Assembly (NCBI GenBank): GCA_003242195.1
Contig: QGUQ01000090.1
Coordinates: 1-7,219 of the forward strand
Direction of reading: 5' to 3'
DNA: 7,219 nucleotides
Source of the DNA: Bacillota bacterium
GTDB lineage: Bacteria; Bacillota; Sulfobacillia; Thermaerobacterales; Thermaerobacteraceae
This document shows positions 1 to 6,579 of this stretch, piece after piece. The number at the start of each line of letters is the position of its first letter. The first letter of the stretch is position 1. A model generated the notes under the pieces. It saw nothing but the letters and a program-made list of their open reading frames with translations. It was not told the DNA's origin and ran no database searches. Position numbers and translations under genes: made by a program.

Positions 1-49
1 GCGCGGGTGGGAACCGCACGGGCGCCAGCAGAAAAAGTCAAACCCGCTA

Positions 50-79
50 GGGGCCGGTCCTGCCGGCCCCTTTTCCTTT
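50..79 (+). terminator. Intrinsic (Rho-independent) terminator
   Basis: A perfect 8-bp GC stem (GGGGCCGG at 50-57 paired with CCGGCCCC at 63-70) has a 5-base loop TCCTG and is followed at once by TTTTCCTTT (71-79). This is the textbook layout of an intrinsic terminator read on the + strand. It most likely ends a gene whose body lies left of the window; a frame open from the left edge stops at TAG 48-50, but too little of it is visible to name a protein. Confidence 0.85.
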
Positions 80-298
80 CAACTGGCGGCCCTCATCCGC
101 GGCTGTCGATCCCACCAACGCCCACCAAGGCGCCCCGTGCCCGCCCACCTGGCCCTCGGTCCTGCAGCCCATCCACGCCCGCCCTCCCGGTGGCAGCACC
201 ACGCCATCACCACGGGGGGCGACCGAGCTGCCCAGGAAATGCCGCAGCCGATCGGGTTATGCCCGGTCTGGACCCGTTCACTCTAGCCTTAGACCACG
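80..298. other. C-rich intergenic stretch, no gene recognised
   Basis: Between the terminator at 50-79 and the inverted repeat at 299-330 the + strand is strongly C-rich and G-poor up to about 240, with runs such as CCCACCAACGCCCACCAAGG. The frames open here translate to Pro/Arg/Ala-rich low-complexity sequence without any family resemblance, and no ribosome binding site precedes a plausible start. I see no convincing sigma-70 promoter, tRNA or riboswitch core. A C-rich, G-poor transcript could act as a Rho loading region, but that is only a compositional remark. Confidence 0.4.
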
Positions 299-330
299 CG
301 GTCGCGACGCGCCTCGCCCCGTCGCGACCG
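299..330. promoter_or_regulatory. Inverted repeat / paired palindromes upstream of the amino acid permease
   Basis: CGGTCGCGACG (299-309) and CGTCGCGACCG (320-330) form a perfect 11-bp inverted repeat around a 10-base loop. Each arm also contains the 8-bp palindrome GTCGCGAC (301-308 and 321-328), so the same site occurs twice with a 20-bp period, about two helical turns. It ends 10 bases before the ribosome binding site of the permease. It may be a DNA operator for a dimeric regulator, or a leader RNA hairpin. There is no T-run after it, so a terminator is unlikely. Confidence 0.5.
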
Positions 331-353
331 GTGTAGCCGCGAGGTGCTGATGG

Positions 354-1883
354 ATGGCCGGCCACGGGGGCCTCACCGCGGGACAGCTCGTCCTGCTCGC
401 CTTGGGAACCGTCATCGGCGGCTCCTTCTTCTTCGGTTCCGCCATCGCCATCCGCGCCGCGGGCCCGGCCATCCTCCTGGGGTTCGTGCTGGGTGCCGCC
501 CTGGTCTACATCGTCCTGGCCGCGCTGGCCGAACTCACCACCGCGGACCCTCATCCTGGCTCTTTTCGCCACTACGCCGAACGAGCTTACGGTCCCCTAG
601 CGGGGTTCGTGGTGGGCTGGGTCTACTGGGCCGGTTTGACCCTGGCCATGTCCAGCGAAGCGACGGCAGCAGCGGTGTTTCTCCGTTCCTGGACGGAGTT
701 GCCGGCACCCGTGCTCGCCACTCTGGTCGTGCTGTCCGTCACGGTGTTGAACCTGCTGGGCGCCCGCCAGTTTGCACGGCTTGAAGGCATCCTGGTCGCC
801 ATCAAGGTCCTGGCAGTGGTCGGGTTCATCGCCGTGGGCGCAGCCCTGATCCTGGGGCTGATCCCGGGCCGGCCAGCGGTGGGGTGGGGCGCGCTGGCCG
901 CCGAGCCCTTCTTCCCGGCGGGTCTGGGTGGGCTGGCAGGCAGCATGTTGATCGTCATCTTCACCTATGCGGGCTTCGAGGTCATCGGCCTCGCCGCCCC
1001 CGAGGCGCACGATCCGGCGCGGACGGTGCCCCGGGCCAACCTGCTGACGACGCTCGGCCTGACCGCCCTTTACGTCGTCGCCATCGGCGTCTTGCTGCCC
1101 CTGATCCCCACGGCGCGCCTGACCACCGAGGCAAGCCCGTGGGTGGCCGCGCTGGGCGCCCACGGGATCGCGTGGGCGGCCCGTGCCATCAACGGCGTGG
1201 TGATCACCGCCATCCTGTCCACGATCCTGGCAGCCCTCTTCGGTCTCGGGCGCGTGGTGCGTTCCCTGGCCGAGGCCGGGTACGGGCCGGCGTGGCTCTG
1301 TGACCGTGGCGAGGTGCCGCGGCGGGGGATCCTTTTCTCCGGCCTTGCCATGCTGGCCGGCGTAAGCCTGGGGTACGTGCTCCCCCGGCAAGCGTACCTG
1401 TTCCTGGTCAGCGCCGGCGGCTTCGCCTTTCTCCTGGTCTATCTCTCCGTCGTCGCCGCCCAGCTCCGCTTGCGGCGCGTGGCGGGATGCCCGCCCCCGG
1501 GGCGCTGTCAGGTCCCCGGCTATCCCTACACCTCGTGGCTGGCCCTGGCGGCACTGGTCGCGATCACGGCCAGCATGCCGCTGGTGCCCGGCCAGGGCAG
1601 CGGGCTGGTGGCCGGCCTGGCCCTGACCGGCGCCACCGCGACGACCTTCTGGCTGCGGCGCGCTGCCGGAGCGCGGCGACCGGCAGAGCCGGCCCTGGTT
1701 GTCCTGCCACGAGTCCGGCCGGGCTGGGAGCTGGCACGCGAACTGGGGCCCCACCGTCCATCGAAATCGGACCGGCAGGCGTCTCCCCCGGCCGCCGACC
1801 CTCGGCGGGACCTCGGAGACGCGGCCGGCCCGGAAGATGATAGGCCGCGCGGTGAGGATGGGCCGCGCGGTGATCTCCCCTAG
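354..1883 (+). CDS. APC superfamily amino acid permease (AAT/ProY-like)
   Basis: Integral inner-membrane transporter expected to import an amino acid with protons; the substrate cannot be read from sequence. The 509-residue product shows about 12 hydrophobic segments between residues 10 and 435. TM1 carries the glycine-rich unwound motif GTVIGGSFFFG (18-28). The conserved amphipathic loop after TM2 is present (GSFRHYAERAYGPLAGF, 69-85), and TM6 has FTYAGFEVIGLAAPEA (203-218), both typical of the APC fold. The start is fixed: an in-frame TGA lies at 348-350, ATG 354 is the first start after it, and GAGGTG (341-346) sits 7 bases upstream. The family is usually about 450-470 residues. Residues from about 440 form an extra Pro/Arg/Asp-rich tail with no membrane segment, perhaps disordered or read-through sequence. 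It looks monocistronic, with a terminator-like hairpin about 100 bases downstream. Confidence 0.9.
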   Translation: MAGHGGLTAGQLVLLALGTVIGGSFFFGSAIAIRAAGPAILLGFVLGAALVYIVLAALAELTTADPHPGSFRHYAERAYGPLAGFVVGWVYWAGLTLAMSSEATAAAVFLRSWTELPAPVLATLVVLSVTVLNLLGARQFARLEGILVAIKVLAVVGFIAVGAALILGLIPGRPAVGWGALAAEPFFPAGLGGLAGSMLIVIFTYAGFEVIGLAAPEAHDPARTVPRANLLTTLGLTALYVVAIGVLLPLIPTARLTTEASPWVAALGAHGIAWAARAINGVVITAILSTILAALFGLGRVVRSLAEAGYGPAWLCDRGEVPRRGILFSGLAMLAGVSLGYVLPRQAYLFLVSAGGFAFLLVYLSVVAAQLRLRRVAGCPPPGRCQVPGYPYTSWLALAALVAITASMPLVPGQGSGLVAGLALTGATATTFWLRRAAGARRPAEPALVVLPRVRPGWELARELGPHRPSKSDRQASPPAADPRRDLGDAAGPEDDRPRGEDGPRGDLP

Positions 1884-1980
1884 TTCCGCCTCCCTCTCGG
1901 CCCATTTCCCTTGTGCCGGTCCCCGCGCTGCGCTTCCCGCTCGAACCCGCATGGACCGCAGTCCTCGGTCTCGGGTCCTC

Positions 1981-2013
1981 CAGCCGGCCTCCGTCCCGGG
2001 TCGGAGGCCGGTT
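1981..2013 (+). terminator. Terminator-like hairpin after the amino acid permease
   Basis: CCGGCCTCCG (1984-1993) pairs perfectly with CGGAGGCCGG (2002-2011) around the loop TCCCGGGT. A G-T and an A-T pair extend the stem to 12 bp. Only two T residues follow, so it lacks a good U-tract. Its position about 100 bases past the permease stop and ahead of the SDR remnant fits a transcription end or mRNA-stabilising hairpin. Confidence 0.5.
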
Positions 2014-2055
2014 CAGCCCGCCGGCGCATGCGCCGCCTTCCCGCCACCCGCTACG

Positions 2056-2442
2056 CTCAACGTGACCTCCGAGGCGGCAGTGAAGGGCTACGCGGGCTGG
2101 GGCGGGTACGGCTCCAGCAAGGCGGCGCTGGAGCTCATCACCCGAACCCTGGCGGCGGAACTGGCCGGGACCGGCATCCGCGTGGTGGCCGTGGATCCCG
2201 GCGACATGCGCACCCGCATGCACCAGGAGGCTTTCCCGGGCGAGGACATCAGCGACCGGCCCCCACCCGAGGTGGCGGTACCCGCCATCCTGTGGCTGGC
2301 CGACCACGAGCCCGAACCGGGCCGCTGGCGGCACCGGGCCCAAGGGTGGAACCCGCCGGCCGCCGACGCCGCGGCGGCCGGGGGCGCCAGCGATGCTCCC
2401 CCGGCAACCGGCCGAGGCGCGGGCGGGGGTGTGCAGCCGTGA
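2056..2442 (+). pseudogene. C-terminal fragment of a short-chain dehydrogenase/reductase
   Basis: The frame encodes the second half of an NAD(P)-dependent SDR. The catalytic-serine strand LNVTS opens the homology at 2056. The Tyr-Lys pair follows in YGSSK (Tyr codon at 2107, Lys codon at 2119). Next come the helix KAALELITRTLAAEL, the post-catalytic strand GIRVVAVDPGDMRTRMHQ and the segment FPGEDISDRPPPE. The whole N-terminal half (about 130 residues, with the Rossmann glycine motif TGxxxGxG that binds the cofactor) is missing: upstream sequence in all three frames shows nothing similar. ATG 1951 is in frame but would only add low-complexity sequence containing the hairpin at 1984-2011; GTG 2062 is another nominal start. 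Without a cofactor site the product should be inactive. Its stop overlaps the start of the QueA-like gene (GTGA), so the two were once translationally coupled. Confidence 0.75.
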
Positions 2443-3227
2443 ACGCCAGCGCCCTGCGCTTCGAACTGCCTCCGTTCCTCCAGGCGGCGGTGCCGCCCGA
2501 GGCCCGGGGGCTCCCCCGCGACGGCGTTCGCCTGCTGGTGCTGCCGCGGGGCCGGCCTCTGCGCGTCCACCTGTCCACGGAGCGCGGTGGCGGATGCTGG
2601 ATCATCGAACCGCGGGCCGCCGACGGCAGCCCTTGGGGGGACGAACCCTTGCCGGCAGGCGCCGTGCTCCGGATTCCCGGAACCGGTGCCGCAGTGCGGG
2701 TTCACGACACGATGTTCGCCGCCGAGCCCGGCTCGGCCGAGATGCCGTCGGCGGGGCGCCCCTTCACGCCGCGGCTGGTGCGGGCCCTGCGGGCGCGGGG
2801 CGCGGGCCTGGCAGGCATCATCTTGCACACCGGCGTGTCCAGCCACGAGATCACCAGCGCGCGTGTGGAGGAGCACCCCGTCTACCCGGAGTGGTACTCG
2901 GTCCCGCCGCGGACGGCAGGAGCCGTGAATGCCACGCGCCGCCGCGGCGGGCGCGTGATCGCGGTGGGGACGACGGTGGTACGGGCCCTGCCAAGGAGGG
3001 GAGACCGCCCTGGCCTCCCTGCCCGGGCGTACCGGCCGGGCGTTCTGCAGGGGCTACCGATGGTTCAGGGCTGCCAACCGCCAGGGCGGCGTTCCGTCAC
3101 CGAAGGCCACCTCGACATCGTCCGGCGCGACTGGGGGATCTTCCCCCGCCTGCTGATGACCGCGTTCGTCGACCCCGGCAAACAGCCCCTCCCGACGCTC
3201 AACGAGGAGGGACGATCAGCAGGATGA
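2439..3227 (+). CDS. Degenerate QueA-like protein (S-adenosylmethionine:tRNA ribosyltransferase-isomerase family)
   Basis: True QueA transfers and isomerises the ribose of S-adenosylmethionine onto 7-deazaguanine in tRNA to make epoxyqueuosine. This 262-residue product is recognisable by three blocks: the N-terminus LRFELPPFLQAAVPPEARG with RLLVLPRG, the block FAAEPGSAEMPSAGRPFTPRLV, and LHTGVSSHE followed by EEHPVYPEWYSVPP and RRGGRVIAVGTTVVRAL. Family proteins are about 340 or more residues. Here the stretch with the VVNxT-type core appears missing after LLVLPRG, a second block is missing before DTMFAAEPG, and after VVRAL (about 2990) the normal C-terminus is replaced by unrecognised sequence. 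GTG 2439 is chosen because the family N-terminus begins directly after it, it overlaps the SDR stop (GTGA), and a G-rich site lies at 2421-2430. The SDR neighbour suggests a paralogue of QueA rather than the housekeeping enzyme. Probably non-functional, although no internal stop is present. Confidence 0.65.
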   Translation: MNASALRFELPPFLQAAVPPEARGLPRDGVRLLVLPRGRPLRVHLSTERGGGCWIIEPRAADGSPWGDEPLPAGAVLRIPGTGAAVRVHDTMFAAEPGSAEMPSAGRPFTPRLVRALRARGAGLAGIILHTGVSSHEITSARVEEHPVYPEWYSVPPRTAGAVNATRRRGGRVIAVGTTVVRALPRRGDRPGLPARAYRPGVLQGLPMVQGCQPPGRRSVTEGHLDIVRRDWGIFPRLLMTAFVDPGKQPLPTLNEEGRSAG

Positions 3228-4294
3228 AGGTGGTTGCCTCGGCGCCCGGGTTGGGTTTCGCGCCGCCAATCGCGGCCCTCGCGGCACTGCTCGGACTCGT
3301 GGCCGTCCCCTGGGGAGGCTTGGCGCCAGGCACGCTGGTGGCGGCACGGCTGTCCGGCGTCTCGTTCCAGCGACTGGGGGAGTTGAGCGCGGTACTCTCG
3401 CTGCCGGTCTTCCTGATCTGCGGCTTCTCGGCCGCGGCGGCTACGGTGGGTGCGCGGCGTGCGCTGGGCCGGGCAGCCGAGCTCGCACTAGCCGCAAGCT
3501 GCCTCTGGATCGGCATCGTCGCGGCGAACGGGCTTGCCGGCACCGCGGTGGCCGGCGTCCTGGGCAGCCTCGTCGGGCTGGCCGGCACCCTGGCCCTGAT
3601 CCGCGTCCGCGAGGGCGGCCTGCCTCGACCGACCCGCCCGCAGTTGCGGGCTCTGGCGCCGTATGGGGCGCTGGTGGCGCTGCTCCTGCTATCGCGCGGG
3701 CTGGCCGCCGTCGCTCGGGCCATGGTGGCGAGCCCTGCAGGGGCGGTGCTCTCCGCCGCATCCTGGCCCGCGCCCTGGCTTCTGGTGGCATCGGTGGCGG
3801 CGACTGCCCTGACCGGGATCGGCGACCGTGCCCTGCGTTCGGCCGCCCGTCGGAGCGCGTTTCGGCTACTGCCCGTAGCACTGACCACGCTGTGGTTCCT
3901 CGCGGCCGGCGCCCTGATGGCGGCATCGGGCATGAGCGCCGCCCTGGCGCACGCGGCCTCTCGGCTCGGCGTCGGGTACGTCGTCGCCGTGCCGTGGCTG
4001 GGCGGGCTGGGCGGTTTCCTGACCGGGTCCAATACCGGCGCCAACGCCATGTTCGCGGCCGCCCAGGCCGAAGCCGCGGCGCAACTGGCCTATCCGGTCG
4101 ACTGGCTGCTGGCCTTCCACAACGTCTCCGCGTCTCTGCTGACGATGGCCTCGGCCCCGCGGGTCAGCCTGGCGCTGAGCCTGGTCGACCGGGAGGGACC
4201 GGAACCGGGCCTCGTCCGCCGGTTGTTGATCACGGACGCCGCGGTGCTGGCGCTCCTGAGCTTCCTCGCAGCCGTTGCCACCGCAGGGCCATGA
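3224..4294 (+). CDS. N-terminally truncated L-lactate permease (LldP/LctP) family protein
   Basis: LldP-type permeases carry lactate or glycolate with protons across the inner membrane and have about 500-550 residues. This product has 356. Its residues 9-12 (GLGF) line up with the GLGF near residue 140 of Escherichia coli LldP as I recall that sequence, and the match continues through GGLAPGTLVAARLSG. The best block is GGFLTGSNTGANAMF (263-277), the counterpart of the family motif FLTGSDTSSNALF. Helices follow to the C-terminus. Missing are the first four or so helices, including the conserved EGAAGFGAP segment, and much of the central loop, while the usual GKMISPQ is altered to LTMASAP. ATG 3224 follows GAGGAGGG (3204-3211) by 12 bases and overlaps the previous stop as ATGA. 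A working transporter seems unlikely unless this is a divergent compact subfamily. It converges with the response regulator gene. Confidence 0.7.
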   Translation: MKVVASAPGLGFAPPIAALAALLGLVAVPWGGLAPGTLVAARLSGVSFQRLGELSAVLSLPVFLICGFSAAAATVGARRALGRAAELALAASCLWIGIVAANGLAGTAVAGVLGSLVGLAGTLALIRVREGGLPRPTRPQLRALAPYGALVALLLLSRGLAAVARAMVASPAGAVLSAASWPAPWLLVASVAATALTGIGDRALRSAARRSAFRLLPVALTTLWFLAAGALMAASGMSAALAHAASRLGVGYVVAVPWLGGLGGFLTGSNTGANAMFAAAQAEAAAQLAYPVDWLLAFHNVSASLLTMASAPRVSLALSLVDREGPEPGLVRRLLITDAAVLALLSFLAAVATAGP

Positions 4295-4311
4295 CCTGAC
4301 CTTGCAGCTGG

Positions 4312-4366
4312 GTGGCGACCGCTGCCACAGCCCGCCATACCGGGCCGTGCGGGCGCGCCCGGCCCG
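4312..4366. terminator. Hairpins between convergent genes, possible bidirectional terminator
   Basis: The 86-base gap between the lactate-permease-like gene and the convergent response regulator holds GTGGC (4312-4316) paired with GCCAC (4324-4328), and CGGGCCG (4341-4347) paired with CGGCCCG (4360-4366). The second loop is itself a palindrome, GGGCGCGCCC (4351-4360), overlapping the stem by one base. Neither hairpin has a T-run on either strand, so termination here is suggested by position more than by sequence. Confidence 0.3.
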
Positions 4367-4380
4367 CCGCCCCGGGCCCA

Positions 4381-5121
4381 TCAGGGCAGGTCGACGAGCC
4401 CGTAGCGCAACGCCAGCACCACGGCCTGGGTGCGATCGGTAGCGCCCAGCTTGGCGAGTATGTGGCTGACGTGGGTCTTGACGGTCTTCTCGGCGATCAC
4501 CAGGCGGTCGGCGATCTCCCGGTTGCTCAACCCCTCCGCCATGCATTGCAGGACCTCGCGCTCGCGCGGGGTCAAGGGTTCCGCCAGCCCGGTCTCCCCC
4601 TCGCGGCGCGTATGTTCCACCAGGGCCCGCGCAGCCTCCGGGTGCAGGTAGGTCTCGCCCGCGTGCACGCGGCGGATGGCCTCGGCCAGCTCGGCGGGGC
4701 GCACGTCCTTGAACAGGTAGCCGCGGGCGCCTGCCCGGACGGCCTGGACCACCCGTCCGGCCTCGGTGAAGCTGGTCAGGGCGATCACGGGCAGGGCCGG
4801 CCACCGCTTGCGGATGGCAGCGATGGCCGCGACGCCGTCGAGGCGGGGCATGACCAGGTCCATGAGCACGACATCCGGTACGCAGCGCTCGATCTCCGCC
4901 AGGACCTGCTGGCCGTCGGCGGCCTCGCCGGCGACGACGAATCCCGGTTGGAGTTCGAGAAACGACTTCAAACCCTCGCGCACGACCGCATGGTCGTCCG
5001 CGATCAGCACCCGGATCGGTGCCGCCGGGGCGACATCGCCCGGTTCGACAACACCCGGTTCGGCGGGCCGTGGCGCCCGGTCGGCCCGCCGGCCGCCCGG
5101 GCCGGCGTCACGCGGCTCCAC
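4381..5121 (-). CDS. NarL/LuxR-family response regulator (LiaR/VraR-like)
   Basis: DNA-binding output protein of the two-component system, phosphorylated by the kinase encoded just upstream. The receiver domain covers about residues 37-155: acidic pair D42-D43 in IADDHAVVREG, phosphoacceptor D88 in VLMDLVMP, switch T116 in ALTSF and K138 in YLFKDV. A LuxR-type helix-turn-helix covers about 183-246 (LTPREREVLQCMAEGLSN, then EKTVKTHVSHILAKL as recognition helix). GTG 5121 is the best start: it lies 7 bases after the kinase stop with a GGAGGGG site about 10 bases upstream, and no other usable start lies before the receiver domain. This gives 246 residues and a Pro/Ala/Arg-rich extension of about 36 residues, longer than usual for the family (about 210-220). 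The target promoters are not visible here. Confidence 0.88.
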   Translation of the reverse strand: MEPRDAGPGGRRADRAPRPAEPGVVEPGDVAPAAPIRVLIADDHAVVREGLKSFLELQPGFVVAGEAADGQQVLAEIERCVPDVVLMDLVMPRLDGVAAIAAIRKRWPALPVIALTSFTEAGRVVQAVRAGARGYLFKDVRPAELAEAIRRVHAGETYLHPEAARALVEHTRREGETGLAEPLTPREREVLQCMAEGLSNREIADRLVIAEKTVKTHVSHILAKLGATDRTQAVVLALRYGLVDLP

Positions 5122-5128
5122 CGCCTCT

Positions 5129-6307
5129 TCACCCCTCCCGCACCCGCGGGGCCAGCGGAACGTACACGCGGACGCGGGTCCCGCCGCCTCGCGGTGAGAC
5201 GACCTCCAGCCTTCCACCCATCTCCTCGGCGCGCTCCCGCATGAACCGCAGGCCGTAGCCCCCTGCACCGGAAGCACCACCGGGCGCGGGACGGAGGCCG
5301 GCCCCGTCGTCCCGGACCTCCAGCAACAGCCCCTCGCGATGGGGCGCCACCCGTACCCGCGCGCGGGAGGCCCGGGCGTGCCGTATCACGTTACTCAACG
5401 CTTCCTGGGCGATTCGTAACAAAGAGGTCTCCACGTGAGGCGGTAGCGGCCGCGACGGCGGCCACTCCCACCGTACCTCTACCGGCAGGTCGTGGAGGCG
5501 CCCGAGCATGCGCGCATGGGCGCGCAGGGCTTCGGCCAGGTCCCGGCTCGCGGCCTCGGGGCGCAGTTCCCGGATCAGGGCACGCATCTCGGCCAGCGCA
5601 AGCCCCGCCAGTTCCCGGGCTCGGGCCAGCTTCCCCCCGACACGGGAGGCATCCGTGGCCGCCAGGGTGGCGGCCGCCTCCAGGGTGAGTTGGAGGCTGA
5701 AGAGCAGCTGGGTCACCGAGTCGTGCAGCTCCCGGGCCAGCCGGTTGCGCTCCTGCCAGGCCGCCAGTTCCCGTTCCTGGCGGCGCTGCCGCTCGACGAG
5801 GCGCGCCCGCTCGACGGCCGCGCCCAGCTGGTAGCCGACAGCAAGGAGCAGGGCCAAGTCTTCCTTGGAGAACAGGTGCCGGCCCGGCGCGGCCACGTTG
5901 AGGATTCCGAGGGCGCGGCCTTCCACCCGCAGGGGGACGCTGGCGTGATACTCCAGTCCCTCCCGTTCTTCCTCCGGTGCGGACTGCAGGCGGCTGCACT
6001 GGACGATGTTGACCGGTTCCTCCAACCCGCCGGTGCGGAAAAAGTAGTGGCAGTTGCAGTCCCCGGCGCACAACCGCCGTCTCCCGTCGCGGGCCAGCGC
6101 CACCGGCAGCCCCGCGTCGGCGGCCAGCTGGAGGCGGTCCGTCGCCGGGTCATAGAGGAAGATCCAGGCGGAGCGCAATCCCAGGAGCGAGACGGCCAGG
6201 GGAAGGGTCTCCCCCAGCGCGCGGGACAGCTCGACGCTGCGGTTCAGCGTCTCGGCGATGGTCTTGAGGGTTTCCAGCTCCCGCAAGCGCCGCTCCGTCT
6301 CGCCCAT
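5129..6307 (-). CDS. Cytoplasmic GAF-domain sensor histidine kinase (HisKA_3 type)
   Basis: Sensor partner of the adjacent response regulator. The 392 residues contain no membrane segment, so it senses an intracellular signal. Order: short coiled-coil N-terminus (1-25), GAF domain (about 27-170), linker coil (165-190), HisKA_3 dimerisation domain with phosphoacceptor H195 in LARELHDSVTQLLFS, and HATPase_c with N-box QEALSNVIRHA (301-311, N306), G1 DDGAGL (333-338), and a G2 region from GGYGL (349-353). The GAF domain holds C80, C84, C86 and C104 in the pattern C-x3-C-x-C-x17-C, which resembles the cysteine-bearing GAF kinases such as AirS that bind an iron-sulfur cluster. ATG 6307 is preferred over the earlier in-frame ATG near 6409, because that one would run through a terminator and the tRNA-Lys 3' end, and GAGAGGG lies about 10 bases before ATG 6307. 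It is followed after 7 bases by the regulator. Confidence 0.88.
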   Translation of the reverse strand: MGETERRLRELETLKTIAETLNRSVELSRALGETLPLAVSLLGLRSAWIFLYDPATDRLQLAADAGLPVALARDGRRRLCAGDCNCHYFFRTGGLEEPVNIVQCSRLQSAPEEEREGLEYHASVPLRVEGRALGILNVAAPGRHLFSKEDLALLLAVGYQLGAAVERARLVERQRRQERELAAWQERNRLARELHDSVTQLLFSLQLTLEAAATLAATDASRVGGKLARARELAGLALAEMRALIRELRPEAASRDLAEALRAHARMLGRLHDLPVEVRWEWPPSRPLPPHVETSLLRIAQEALSNVIRHARASRARVRVAPHREGLLLEVRDDGAGLRPAPGGASGAGGYGLRFMRERAEEMGGRLEVVSPRGGGTRVRVYVPLAPRVREG

Positions 6308-6343
6308 GGACTCCCGCCCTCTCCCCTCGCCGGCATACGAGAA

Positions 6344-6367
6344 CAGCCCCGCCGTGCGGCGGGGCTG
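6344..6367 (-). terminator. Hairpin at the end of the tRNA operon
   Basis: A perfect 10-bp stem, CAGCCCCGCC (6344-6353) with GGCGGGGCTG (6358-6367) on the + strand, and a 4-base loop. On the - strand it is followed by TTCTCGTAT, a weak T-rich tail, and it lies 12 bases after the tRNA-Lys 3' end. It fits an intrinsic terminator or attenuator for the tRNA operon, 36 bases before the kinase start. Confidence 0.65.
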
Positions 6368-6379
6368 GGCATCCCACGG

Positions 6380-6452
6380 TGGGCCATGAGGGAGTCGAAC
6401 CCCCAACACCCCGGTTAAAAGCCGGGTGCTCTGCCAGTTGAGCTAATGGCCC
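6380..6452 (-). tRNA. tRNA-Lys (UUU)
   Basis: The - strand folds into a full cloverleaf of 73 bases: acceptor GGGCCAT/ATGGCCC, anticodon stem CCCGG/CCGGG around loop CTTTTAA (anticodon TTT, lysine), T-arm GGGGG-TTCGACT-CCCTC. The discriminator base is A, as expected for tRNA-Lys. The three following bases are CCG, so the CCA end is not encoded. It is the last tRNA of the operon. Confidence 0.95.
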
Positions 6453-6455
6453 GGT

Positions 6456-6529
6456 TGGCTGGGGCGGCAGGATTCGAACCTGCGATCGAGGATCCAAAGT
6501 CCCCTGCCTTACCGCTTGGCTACGCCCCA
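6456..6529 (-). tRNA. tRNA-Gln (UUG)
   Basis: Full cloverleaf on the - strand: acceptor TGGGGCG/CGCCCCA, anticodon stem GGGGA/TCCTC around loop CTTTGGA (anticodon TTG, glutamine), T-loop TTCGAAT. The discriminator is G and CCA is encoded (6456-6458), the only tRNA of the five with an encoded CCA. It lies 3 bases before tRNA-Lys. Confidence 0.95.
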
Positions 6530-6579
6530 ACGCAAGACCGGCCGCGAGCGGCGCGCCGATCCGGGAAACGCATGGGCCG

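Noticed and set aside
7..336. 109-codon + strand open frame at the left edge
   Set aside because: It reads straight through the intrinsic terminator at 50-79 and is Pro/Arg/Ala-rich low complexity, with no ribosome binding site.
597..1952. Long - strand open frame opposite the amino acid permease
   Set aside because: It is Gln/Arg/Gly-rich shadow sequence with no family resemblance; the + strand has clear membrane-protein coding over the same region.
1699..2055. Extending the SDR frame upstream to ATG 1951 or beyond
   Set aside because: The added sequence overlaps the permease end and the hairpin at 1984-2011 and has no Rossmann motif, so it is not the missing N-terminus.
3199..4050. - strand open frame opposite the lactate-permease-like gene
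   Set aside because: Ala/Arg/Pro-rich composition without motifs; the + frame carries the LldP signature GGFLTGSNTGANAMF.
5492..6418. Long + strand open frame opposite the histidine kinase
   Set aside because: A GC-rich shadow: the - strand frame has all kinase motifs, while this one shows none and runs into a tRNA.
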